9,135 nucleotides of DNA from DSAR01 sp034437315 (GTDB lineage Bacteria; Chloroflexota; Anaerolineae; B4-G1): contig DAOTUC010000040.1 of NCBI GenBank assembly GCA_034437315.1, forward strand, positions 1 to 9,135. Reading direction: 5' to 3'. Position 1 is the first letter of the stretch. Each line of letters opens with the position of its first letter. This document shows positions 1-6,666 of the stretch, one piece after another. The notes below the pieces were generated by a model that had not been told where the DNA came from, ran no database searches, and saw only the letters and a program-made list of their open reading frames with translations. The position numbers and the translations under genes are program-made.

Positions 1-1860
1 CGATTCTCAGAACTGGATTACGAAACAGCGGTTGATATCGCCGGCCGGCTAGCCGTCGTGGATGCCCAATACGCGGGCCAAGTCCTTGACACAATGATCT
101 CCAATCGCACGCCCGAGCCGATCTGGGGAAAAGGAATACAGAGCAATAGGTGGCTTGCTGGCACATCGGGCGATTATCTCTTCAAGCGATGCAATATCAC
201 ACCAGCATCCTTGGAGCGAAGTCTGGGAGGGGCGGTAGATGCTGCTGCGTTAAGACGGGCGCTAAGCGTAGTCGGACTACAAGACACTGCTAGCGGGGTT
301 CTATATCAGATCAAGCGCGAAAGAGCCTTTCTCGTACTATTTCATAGAGGGCACTTTTCATCAGCGTTTGTGGACAGACGGCTCGCTATCTACGAGTACT
401 CTCGCGATGAGCTATTGGCAAGCTGGCAGCTTATCGAGGCAATAGAGAAAGCACGAGTGAGCAATGATTTGCTGCCTAGCTGGTTTGTTATGAGGCTTTT
501 ATTCTGTGCTGCTTGGTCTTTCTTGTTTGATGACCTATACTGCTCACAACTTCAGGCATTGACAGAGCAACTGGAAGCCGATCCAGATCTGGGTCAAGAT
601 CCAACAGTCTGGTTTGTCTTGCCTCCTGCGCTTGCTGGTGTCGGACAGGTTGAACGAGCGAAAGAAATCGCGTTGCGGCTAATAGACTCGTTTGGAAATC
701 AATGGATGTCTGATTTAGATGCTAGTACCTCGGACTCTTTTCATGGCGAACTGCAGCGCGAGACACTATACAGACACACCTTGGCTCAAATCTGTCTAGC
801 GATGCTCGAGGGCAATAAGAAGAAGGCGCAGGTAAGGGAGTTGATCTCTATCTGTGACGACCTTGATCTCTTGATGCAAATACTGACCTGCTATGCCCGT
901 CAGCAGGCAGGCGAGGAGCTGATAGGATTGGTGGCGGATGCAATTTGTCGTCTCGTATCGCGAGTCCCGTTAGAGGATCGTTTTGACATTAGTCCATCTA
1001 ATTTCCTTGGCCTGTGCGTCGAACTGCTTCTGGCTGACCGCAGTGATGTCGTACAATGCATCCTGGCTGCGTTCTGCCAGCCATGGGATGTAGTCCAAGT
1101 TGTTGAAGAGATTGTTCGTCTGTCGCCATGGTCGTTGGAGGGTATGCTGCTGGCATGTGACGAGCTGGGTCACCGAAAAGTATCACTTCGTCTAGATAGA
1201 TGGCCCGGCAGTGTGTTGTTGCAAGAGGCAGAAAAAGTGACGAGTCTTGAGGATTTCACACGTATTATCGAGGCAATCCACAAGATCTTTGATAATGTTG
1301 ACATCTTAAAGTACTACCGAGCCGTTGTGTCTCACCTGCAACCCCCCGCGCTCCAGACTATGCTTGAAGCTGTTCTTAGTGAGGATTCTGAGAAGCTTCA
1401 TGATCTAGACAAGGCTATCTTGCTTTCCAGCGTAGTGAGTCTGCCAACTGAGAGGGACAAGCTATCTCAAGTCCCTCTCAACCGGGCCAGAATCGCTATG
1501 CACGCGGATCATCTTTTGGAGAGCTACAAATCACATATAGAACGACACTACCGCGTCTTTCCCTGGAGATACAATCAATATTTTTGGGGATATTGGGGGT
1601 TAAAGGTATCTCCACCATCCACTTACAGTCTCGGCATGTCTGCCCTTTTTAATGACTGTACGATTGCAGGCTTGTTGGAAGAAGCACAAATGGCCAAAGC
1701 CAAGGCGATGACAACGCTTTACGGGGAATTGCGAAAAGTGGAGCGGTGGAGTGATGGCATAGATTTCAAGCACGTGCTCTACATGATCTTGGATGAACTA
1801 GGAGGTAAGGATCTGGTAAAGCGCGTTGTACAGATCTTTGAGATCTGGAATTGGCAGTGA
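1..1860 (+). CDS. Large helical protein of unknown function, 3' part (start outside window)
   Basis: The frame is open from the first base of the window, so the gene almost certainly begins upstream; 619 residues are visible. The GTG at 58 has no convincing ribosome binding site and lies inside this open frame, so I do not take it as the start. I do not recognise the family. The visible part is rich in Leu, Ala and Glu with helix-like spacing along its whole length, which suggests an alpha-solenoid (TPR- or HEAT-like) without a clean repeat consensus. Near the end there is an aromatic patch (1561-1608: P-W-R-Y-N-Q-Y-F-W-G-Y-W-G). There are no Walker motifs, nuclease motifs or membrane segments in the visible part. 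Base composition is clearly lower in GC than the mcrBC genes. In this defence-like setting it could be the C-terminal sensor or scaffold part of a larger conflict protein, but that is only a guess. Confidence 0.85.
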   Translation, partial: RFSELDYETAVDIAGRLAVVDAQYAGQVLDTMISNRTPEPIWGKGIQSNRWLAGTSGDYLFKRCNITPASLERSLGGAVDAAALRRALSVVGLQDTASGVLYQIKRERAFLVLFHRGHFSSAFVDRRLAIYEYSRDELLASWQLIEAIEKARVSNDLLPSWFVMRLLFCAAWSFLFDDLYCSQLQALTEQLEADPDLGQDPTVWFVLPPALAGVGQVERAKEIALRLIDSFGNQWMSDLDASTSDSFHGELQRETLYRHTLAQICLAMLEGNKKKAQVRELISICDDLDLLMQILTCYARQQAGEELIGLVADAICRLVSRVPLEDRFDISPSNFLGLCVELLLADRSDVVQCILAAFCQPWDVVQVVEEIVRLSPWSLEGMLLACDELGHRKVSLRLDRWPGSVLLQEAEKVTSLEDFTRIIEAIHKIFDNVDILKYYRAVVSHLQPPALQTMLEAVLSEDSEKLHDLDKAILLSSVVSLPTERDKLSQVPLNRARIAMHADHLLESYKSHIERHYRVFPWRYNQYFWGYWGLKVSPPSTYSLGMSALFNDCTIAGLLEEAQMAKAKAMTTLYGELRKVERWSDGIDFKHVLYMILDELGGKDLVKRVVQIFEIWNWQ

Positions 1861-2172
1861 ACGGCTCTCAGTGCATCTACTTGTCAGGCCGCACGCCCTT
1901 TGTTGGTAGCCTGCTGTTTTTGTCATTGAAAACAGGGCCACGACACACACTGTCGCGACCACCGGCCTGCGCCAGTGTTGTCACGACCCCCAACGATGCT
2001 GCCGTATATTCCGGCCCAGTTCGCGCCCGGTCAGCGCACTTCGCGCGGCGTCTTCCGCACTGCCGCAGCGGGGGATCGTGGTCGCCACACCGCACGTTGT
2101 CGGAATCGTGGGGGTGGGCGTTGTCGCGCGTTGTGGGGGGTGGAGTCCGTGCTAAGGCCAGCGCCAACGAAC
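1861..2172. other. Intergenic stretch without a recognisable gene
   Basis: Open frames exist here on both strands, but their translations are rich in Arg, Pro and Ser, resemble no family I know and have no ribosome binding sites. The base composition becomes GC-rich in contrast to the preceding gene. A short inverted repeat (1914-1920 with 1929-1935, CTGTTTT/AAAACAG) lies about 55 bases after the stop of the first gene; its T run sits inside the stem, so it is not a typical terminator. The region probably contains decayed mobile DNA continuous with the IS remnant that follows. Confidence 0.5.
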
Positions 2173-2290
2173 GGAGGCGGCGATCCGGATTCCCAATTTC
2201 AGCAGCTTCCCGCGAATACACCCTGCGCCGCCAGGTCAGGTTTTCCTTTGGACAGAGTCTATTGGCGCAGGCGATGCCTTTGACGAAGAA
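2173..2290 (-). pseudogene. Remnant of an integrase-type (rve/DDE) transposase, internal fragment
   Basis: On the minus strand, 2255-2278 reads GIACANRL, 2231-2248 reads KENLTW, and 2173-2217 in another frame reads IRGKLLKLGIRIAAS. Taken in order these match the pattern of integrase-core transposases common in Chloroflexota, which have a segment like 'ANRLWG..RIRGELLKLGIRIA' just before the DDE core. A one-base frame change lies between the second and third pieces, and stops lie on both sides. No intact DDE catalytic core is present. Assignment is from memory of the family, not from a search. It is read in the same orientation as the remnant at 8218-8415. Confidence 0.5.
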
Positions 2291-2342
2291 AGCGCATTGG
2301 TTCCCGCCAAAGTTGGGTTTGTGGTAGGGCGCTGTTCGACCA

Positions 2343-2365
2343 CAAAGTGGGGACATTGCGCTCTG
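2343..2365 (-). repeat. IS end-like sequence, left copy
   Basis: This 23-base stretch matches 8457-8479 at 21 of 23 positions (core CAAAGTGGGGA-ATTGCG-TCTG), and weaker similarity continues to about 2383. In both places it lies upstream, on the minus strand, of integrase-type transposase sequence, which fits the terminal region of one IS family. The stretch between it and the transposase pieces is shorter than expected for an intact element, so internal sequence has been lost. Confidence 0.6.
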
Positions 2366-2565
2366 ATGATGTGGAATGGATGTGATTGTGGGATGGGATG
2401 GGGTGGGACGGACATATCTTGGGTCTGCTGCCGAGGCCAGGGCGGAGGGCGTGGCACGTGCGCTTGGATAAGCGACGAGATCGACGCGAACCTGGTTGAT
2501 CTGAGCGTGAAGGGGAGTGTGTTAAAGTTCGATGCGCGGGGTAAGTGGGGACGGGCGGAGCGCTG

Positions 2566-2571
2566 TATAAT
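2566..2571 (+). promoter_or_regulatory. Possible -10 box for the 2619-3452 genes
   Basis: A perfect TATAAT lies 48 bases before the ATG at 2619 and would place the transcript start near 2578. I see no good TTGACA-like -35 element at 16-18 bases upstream. The case therefore rests on the -10 and on its position before the first gene of the cassette. Confidence 0.35.
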
Positions 2572-2603
2572 TTTTTGCCCAGGCAAGTTTGCTCAGAAAA
2601 AGT

Positions 2604-2609
2604 GGAGGA
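2604..2609 (+). promoter_or_regulatory. Ribosome binding site deciding the start at 2619
   Basis: GGAGGA lies 9 bases before the ATG at 2619. The in-frame ATG-like start at 2589 has no comparable site and would place this motif inside the coding region. Confidence 0.6.
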
Positions 2610-2618
2610 AGTGCCAAT

Positions 2619-2999
2619 ATGGTTGATAAACTATGGAACGATGTCAAAAAAGTGGTCGAAAGAAAGATTGATATCGGAGAGGAGTTAGTGCAAACAAAGG
2701 CCCAGGGGCGCAAGTTCTGGCTGGTAAAAGTGACCGAAGGGTACGTGAGGATTAAACGAGAGCGTAGTAGTTTGCCACACGAGGACGTACCAAAGAGTGA
2801 TTTCATTGAAATATGGGAAGATTTGAATAAGATGGAATATGTGGAGGGATACGCGCAAAGTGACCTTCAGGAAGGGCAGAACTGGCACTCTGCTGTGTCC
2901 TTTGCTTTGGTGGGAATGCTTCCCTATATTAGGTGGAAGAAAATTGGAAGGGTCTGGAAGTTGCTCTTGGTCAGAGAGCCAAACAGCGCCGAAGACTGA
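2619..2999 (+). CDS. Small protein of unknown function, upstream partner of DUF6884 gene
   Basis: The protein has 126 residues, starting MVDKLWNDVKKVVERKIDIG. The start at 2619 is preferred because of the GGAGGA at 2604-2609. I do not recognise a family. It begins with a charged, helix-like segment, followed by a likely beta-rich middle part with basic residues (FWLVKV, YVRIKRERS). Next comes a segment SDFIEIWEDLNK that resembles the closing part of small winged or SH3-like modules which read a nucleic acid or ligand. The C-terminus is basic and hydrophobic (YIRWKKIGRVWKLLLV). No signal peptide or membrane helix is evident. It lies 33 bases before the DUF6884 gene on the same strand, so the two are probably co-transcribed and may act together. 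GC content is lower than in mcrBC, like the following gene. Function is unknown; a DNA-related role is inference from its charge and setting. Confidence 0.75.
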   Translation: MVDKLWNDVKKVVERKIDIGEELVQTKAQGRKFWLVKVTEGYVRIKRERSSLPHEDVPKSDFIEIWEDLNKMEYVEGYAQSDLQEGQNWHSAVSFALVGMLPYIRWKKIGRVWKLLLVREPNSAED

Positions 3000-3012
3000 A
3001 AGTTCCTTCTGT

Positions 3013-3025
3013 CTTTCGAAAGGAG
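3013..3025 (+). promoter_or_regulatory. Ribosome binding site overlapped by a palindrome
   Basis: AAGGAG at 3020-3025 lies 7 bases before the ATG at 3033. The 10-base palindrome CTTTCGAAAG (3013-3022) covers its first half, and CCTT at 3005-3008 could also pair with AAGG. The site may be partly hidden until the upstream gene is translated, or the palindrome may be incidental. Confidence 0.4.
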
Positions 3026-3032
3026 TGCTGGT

Positions 3033-3452
3033 ATGAAGAGCGTGGCGCTGGTAGCGTGCGTAAGTAAAAAGAATTCGACTGAAATGCCTGCGCAAGAACT
3101 TTATATTTCCCCCTGGTTTCGCAAAGCCTCAACGTATGCCTCGAATATCGCTGACGATTGGTATATCCTATCGGCCAAATATGGCTTAATCGCACCGGAA
3201 ACGGTGATTGAGCCATACGATGAGACGCTAAATCAGATGCCCGTCGCAGCACGACGTGCCTGGGCTGGACAGGTGCTGGCGGATTTGGAGCATGTATTAA
3301 GACCTGGCGATCAAGTGGTATTCTTAGCTGGCCAGCGATACAGACAGAATCTCATAGAACCGATTCAGGGGATGGGTTGTAAAGTTGAAATTCCAATGGA
3401 AGGCTTGGGAATTGGTGAGCAATTGCGCTGGCTCAAGCAACGGGTAGGATGA
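3033..3452 (+). CDS. DUF6884-family protein
   Basis: The protein has 139 residues. Its N-terminal half matches the pattern I know for DUF6884: a start LVAC.SKK with Cys9, then PA-x-x-LY-x-S-x-F, a conserved W-x-ILSAKYGL segment, a PYDETL motif, and a following RRAWA helix. The C-terminal half carries a hydrophobic strand (QVVFLAGQRYR) followed by an Ile/Pro-rich end typical of an alpha/beta fold. The conserved Cys, Lys, Ser and Asp suggest an enzyme or nucleotide-binding protein, but the biochemical activity is, to my knowledge, not established. It starts 33 bases after the small unknown gene and has its own AAGGAG. Such genes are often seen in mobile and defence neighbourhoods; any functional link to the mcrBC genes downstream is inferred from position only, since a separate promoter lies between them. 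Confidence 0.75.
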   Translation: MKSVALVACVSKKNSTEMPAQELYISPWFRKASTYASNIADDWYILSAKYGLIAPETVIEPYDETLNQMPVAARRAWAGQVLADLEHVLRPGDQVVFLAGQRYRQNLIEPIQGMGCKVEIPMEGLGIGEQLRWLKQRVG

Positions 3453-3453
3453 A

Positions 3454-3477
3454 AGGATATCTATTGAAAGATATCTT
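3454..3477 (+). terminator. Weak hairpin directly after the DUF6884 gene
   Basis: A 9-bp stem with one G-U pair (AGGATATCT / AGATATCTT, loop ATTGAA) begins two bases after the stop codon and is followed by AGTTTTATCC. The stem is AT-rich and the T run short, so it could be a weak intrinsic terminator or only a 3' end-protecting hairpin. Confidence 0.35.
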
Positions 3478-3506
3478 AGTTTTATCCAAAGTCCAGTCAT
3501 CTTCGT

Positions 3507-3535
3507 TTGCATCGGTCAAATGGCTATGCTACAAT
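3507..3535 (+). promoter_or_regulatory. Sigma70-type promoter upstream of mcrBC
   Basis: TTGCAT (3507-3512) and TACAAT (3530-3535) are separated by exactly 17 bases, and the -10 is preceded by TGC, giving an extended -10. The predicted transcript start is near 3542. This leaves a leader of about 270 bases before the mcrB start at 3811. Confidence 0.55.
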
Positions 3536-3541
3536 AGAAAA

Positions 3542-3680
3542 TACCCCGGCGCTTACACCGAAGCCCGAGGCTGTGACCAAGGCGGTGGGGCCGCCCAGAT
3601 AAACTTATGATAGCACAACAATCGTCATTAGACAAGCGCCCGCCCGCCGTCAAGAACGGTGTAGCGGGCGTTTGCTTTGG
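3542..3680 (+). ncRNA. Candidate structured leader or small RNA before mcrB
   Basis: This stretch has no credible coding frame, begins where the promoter would start transcription, is GC-rich, and ends at a strong hairpin. Two foldings compete. GGCGG/CCGCC (3581-3585 with 3591-3595, loop TGGGG) excludes CACCG/CGGTG (3556-3560 with 3583-3587) extended by CCCC/GGGG (3544-3547 with 3587-3590). Together with the following hairpin this looks like an attenuator-type leader or a short stable RNA. I do not recognise a known riboswitch or RNA family in it. Confidence 0.35.
3633..3674 (+). terminator. Strong terminator-like hairpin in the mcrB leader
   Basis: CAAGCGCCCGC (3633-3643) pairs with GCGGGCGTTTG (3664-3674) over 11 bp with one G-T. 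An inner CGCCGT/ACGGTG stem (3645-3650 with 3656-3661) closes on the loop CAAGA, so the whole is an almost continuous 17-bp stem. It is followed by CTTTGG, so the T tract is poor. It may stop or pause transcription between the promoter and mcrB, or simply be the 3' end of a small RNA. Confidence 0.45.
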
Positions 3681-3733
3681 ATGATCGCTCTGGCGCAGCA
3701 AAAGGGCGATTAGCACGGGATAAGGAAGGCGAG

Positions 3734-3799
3734 ATGACGACAAGAACCATTGGACAGCTGGCAAGCAGGATGCCTTCCGCATGTATAGTAAAAGTTTAA
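3734..3799 (+). CDS. Possible 21-residue leader peptide upstream of mcrB
   Basis: An ATG at 3734, preceded by AAGGAAGG (3723-3730), opens a frame for MTTRTIGQLASRMPSACIVK plus one Val, then TAA. The stop (3797-3799) runs directly into the AAGGAGG of mcrB (3798-3804), an arrangement that would let ribosomes finishing the peptide unfold or deliver to the mcrB start. The peptide resembles nothing I know. It could be a chance frame; the good ribosome binding site and the stop/SD overlap are the only support. Confidence 0.3.
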   Translation: MTTRTIGQLASRMPSACIVKV

Positions 3800-3804
3800 G
3801 GAGG
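3798..3804 (+). promoter_or_regulatory. Strong ribosome binding site deciding the mcrB start
   Basis: A full AAGGAGG sits 6 bases before the GTG at 3811. The in-frame ATG at 3781 lacks such a site and would put AAGGAGG inside the gene, so GTG 3811 is chosen. Confidence 0.75.
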
Positions 3805-3810
3805 GAGACA

Positions 3811-6666
3811 GTGGATACAATATCGCTTGAACCATTGATCCGCCACTTTCTGGACACCCTATCCAGTGATCCATCGCTCCAGGAACACCTGGAGCAGCAC
3901 CAAAGCCGTATTCAGAATGCCCGACAGTTGTTCCAACTCGACCATATCCCTGATCTAACTAGGGAAGAAATAGAGACGTTTCTGCAGGACACCGATGCCT
4001 ATTATGGCGTACGAGGCCGCCAACGTCTGTGGCGCAAGCTGTTTGGCGAGCAAAACGAGCGGCTGCCCATACTGCGAGAGACATTCGCTGACCTGATTCG
4101 TCGAGCGGAGACAGGACTAACAGCCGCTGATTTCAACGAAATCCGGGAATCTCTGCCTGGGATCGGTCCGGCGTTCCTTTCCGAGCTTCTGGCGCTGCGA
4201 TTTCCAGATCGCTACTGGGTCTGGAACAAGCCCATTCGGAACTTCCTCAAGGAACAGGGCATCGACGTCAAGGAAGAGTTGGAATGGGGCAAGAAAGGGG
4301 ACCTGGGCGAGCAATATCTGGTCGCCGGACGCCACCTGGATGACGTGCGCCGTGTCCTTGGTGAAGCTGCCGGACGTCCGGTGGACTATATGTTCAACGA
4401 TCTGTTCATCTGGTGGGCCAACCGGCAAGAGCAGGTCGGTCAGGAAGACAACCGGTGGGCCGAACGGATCGCGCGCTGGCAGCAGGAGTTATTACCGGCC
4501 GAGCGCCTCCAGGCGCGACGGGAGGGTGAATCTCGCGCCCGGACCTTGTTGGAGAACAAGTTGGGCACCTTCGTAGAGGACGACCTGCGGCAATTCTTGA
4601 CGGATCTGAGTACCGACTACTGGGCCGATGGCAATCTAAGTCACAATCGGTTTATGCCTGCTCTGTATGGCGCGCAGGTCAAACTGATGGCCGAGACATT
4701 GGAAGCCTTCAACACCTGGGTAGCGCGAATCTGGCAAGCAGAAGATGCCGAATTGGACGAATTGCTGAACGACTTCTGGGCTAAACTGGAGGTTGGCGGC
4801 GCTGGGGTGTCCTTGCCCACGGCAATTCTCTACCTACGGGAGCCAGAACGGTACAACATCTGGCTGCCGGTGATGTCTAAGGGGCTGAAGATCGTGACCG
4901 GTTTCGAACCGGGCAGGTGGCGCACTTCTAGGGCCTATCGTCGTTACAACCGGGTGCTCAATGAGCTTCGAGAACAACACGACCTTCCGCCTCAGGCACC
5001 AGACGTGATTCTATGGCAGATTGCCCGCTCCGCAGAGCCTGACGGCACCGAAGTTTTCCCTGGGTTTACCGAGGAAACGTTTCGCTTTCTGGAAGAACTG
5101 GCAACCAATAACAGCGCCGAGTGGATGCACCGGGACGGCGATGCCAACGAACAGCGTTATCGTCGCGTGCTCAGAGAACCGCTCCGGTCGCTTTTCAAAG
5201 CCGTGGCCCCGATTGTCACCGAGATGGATCCAACGTTCGAGACAGAGGCGAAATTCGGCAAGGTGATGGCCAGTATCAAGAAGCGCTGGCCCGATGAGGA
5301 AGGGCCCTACTCTCCCTATCTCTGGGGCGCTTTCTATCGCCAGGGACAAAAAAAGCAAACAGATGCACAGCTCTTTGTTATTGTCCATCCTGACCACATG
5401 AATGCTGGTTTTTCGGTCGCCGGTGCGCAGGGATCAGATGTGCTAAGCCGATTTCGCCACAACTTAGAACAGGCCCCTGAGATGTTCCTGCAACTCCTGG
5501 CAGATTTGCCGGATGACATTGAAGTATCCGTTGCGGAGCGACATGGTGCATCGCAGCAGGAAACCCTGAGTATAGAGCACTCGGATGACCTGCAACCCCT
5601 CTTCGAAAGTGACCTGATCAACGTCCAACGCCGATACCTGGCTAATGCCCCTATTTTGTTTGAACCCGAGTTTGCCGAAGAGGTCGGCGAACTCTTTCAG
5701 GCTCTCTACCCTCTGTATCGCTTTGCCACGACCGACAATTTGGATGATCTGGTCGATCTAATTGAGGTCGATATTGGGGACGGGCCGATTGAACGCTATA
5801 CGTTGGAGGATCTCTGCCAGGACACCTACTTGGAGATCGACTTCTGGCGAGAAGTGCTGCTGCTGATCCAGGACAAGAAGCAAATCATCTTCTATGGTCC
5901 GCCAGGGACGGGCAAGACGTGGGTGGCACGGCATTTTGCCCGCTATTGGGTGGACGAAGCGGATGATCCCGGAGGGGACGTCCAGGTCGTTCAGTTCCAC
6001 CCCTCGTACGCCTACGAGGAATTCGTCGAAGGCATTCGTCCCGAGAGCATCAAGGGGGCCGAGGGTCAGCACGCTTTGAGCTATCCGGTCAAGAAAGGCA
6101 TTTTCCGGCGCTTGTGTGACCAGGCCCGCTTGCACCCTCAGCGCCGTTACGCACTTGTCCTGGATGAGATCAACCGGGGCGAGCTGCCCCGCATCCTGGG
6201 AGAGCTGCTCTACGTGATTGAGTACCGCCGCGAATCTATTATCTTACCCTACTCACGAGAACCTTTTGCTATCCCGGCGAACTTGTATTTGATCGGGACG
6301 ATGAACACCGCGGACCGATCAATCGCACTGGTAGATCACGCGCTACGTCGGCGGTTTCACTTTGTACAGATGCGTCCCGATTCGGATATCCTGAGAGTGT
6401 ATTTCGAGATAACCGGGGATCCAAAGATGGTGTGGGCCGCTGACCTGCTGGACCTTATGAACAATCAATTGGAAAAGGATGGCATCGAATGGCATCTTCA
6501 CATTGGTCACAGCCATTTCATGCGTCCCGATTTGGATGAGGCCCGACTGCGCCTGATCTGGAAGCACAGCATCATGCCCACACTGGGAGAGTACTTCTAC
6601 CGGCAAGCGGAACGGCTGGCGTCCTACCGGTTAAACGTGTTGAAAGAAGCCCTGGGCGAGGCGTGA
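3811..6666 (+). CDS. mcrB: McrB-like AAA+ NTPase with duplicated N-terminal domain and DUF2461-like domain
   Basis: This is the motor and recognition subunit of a type IV McrBC-like restriction system, 951 residues from GTG 3811. The C-terminal AAA+ module is clear: Walker A GPPGTGKT at about 696-703, HPSYAYEEFVEG after it, Walker B VLDEINRGE with D785 and E786, the McrB signature MNTADRS at about 831, then LRRRFHF with candidate arginine fingers. In E. coli McrB this module hydrolyses GTP; the substrate here cannot be told from sequence. The N-terminal half is unlike E. coli McrB. Residues 46-188 and 251-390 look like two divergent copies of one domain: LPGIGPAFLSELLALRFPDR (115-134) aligns with the GGAGVSLPTAILYLREPER stretch (to 347), sharing P-x-R-Y-x-x-W. 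The LPGIG piece resembles a helix-hairpin-helix. Residues 416 to about 620 resemble DUF2461 (FPGFTEETFRFLEEL, NNSAEW, then GPYSPYLWG). The stop overlaps mcrC by one base. Confidence 0.88.
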   Translation: MDTISLEPLIRHFLDTLSSDPSLQEHLEQHQSRIQNARQLFQLDHIPDLTREEIETFLQDTDAYYGVRGRQRLWRKLFGEQNERLPILRETFADLIRRAETGLTAADFNEIRESLPGIGPAFLSELLALRFPDRYWVWNKPIRNFLKEQGIDVKEELEWGKKGDLGEQYLVAGRHLDDVRRVLGEAAGRPVDYMFNDLFIWWANRQEQVGQEDNRWAERIARWQQELLPAERLQARREGESRARTLLENKLGTFVEDDLRQFLTDLSTDYWADGNLSHNRFMPALYGAQVKLMAETLEAFNTWVARIWQAEDAELDELLNDFWAKLEVGGAGVSLPTAILYLREPERYNIWLPVMSKGLKIVTGFEPGRWRTSRAYRRYNRVLNELREQHDLPPQAPDVILWQIARSAEPDGTEVFPGFTEETFRFLEELATNNSAEWMHRDGDANEQRYRRVLREPLRSLFKAVAPIVTEMDPTFETEAKFGKVMASIKKRWPDEEGPYSPYLWGAFYRQGQKKQTDAQLFVIVHPDHMNAGFSVAGAQGSDVLSRFRHNLEQAPEMFLQLLADLPDDIEVSVAERHGASQQETLSIEHSDDLQPLFESDLINVQRRYLANAPILFEPEFAEEVGELFQALYPLYRFATTDNLDDLVDLIEVDIGDGPIERYTLEDLCQDTYLEIDFWREVLLLIQDKKQIIFYGPPGTGKTWVARHFARYWVDEADDPGGDVQVVQFHPSYAYEEFVEGIRPESIKGAEGQHALSYPVKKGIFRRLCDQARLHPQRRYALVLDEINRGELPRILGELLYVIEYRRESIILPYSREPFAIPANLYLIGTMNTADRSIALVDHALRRRFHFVQMRPDSDILRVYFEITGDPKMVWAADLLDLMNNQLEKDGIEWHLHIGHSHFMRPDLDEARLRLIWKHSIMPTLGEYFYRQAERLASYRLNVLKEALGEA

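Noticed and set aside
1914..1935. Inverted repeat after the first gene as a terminator
   Set aside because: The T run is part of the stem and no T tract follows; the stem is only 7 bp of mostly A-T pairs.
1851..2586. Several open frames of 100-160 codons on both strands
   Set aside because: They overlap one another, have no ribosome binding sites and give Arg/Pro/Ser-rich translations without family resemblance; the only meaningful content is the frameshifted transposase remnant.
3542..3680. tRNA, SRP RNA or CRISPR repeat in the leader region
   Set aside because: There is no cloverleaf with a T-loop, no SRP apical motif and no repeated spacer structure.
3781..3810. ATG 3781 as the mcrB start, and TATAGT at 3784 as a -10 box
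   Set aside because: AAGGAGG at 3798 points to GTG 3811. The TATAGT has no -35 element at a proper distance: TTGGAC at 3750 is 28 bases away.
3516..3857. Minus-strand frame of 113 codons covering the mcrB leader
   Set aside because: It lies opposite the promoter, hairpins and mcrB start, lacks a ribosome binding site, and has no recognisable family.
5011..5621. Minus-strand frames within mcrB
   Set aside because: They are shadows of the strongly supported AAA+ protein frame on the plus strand.
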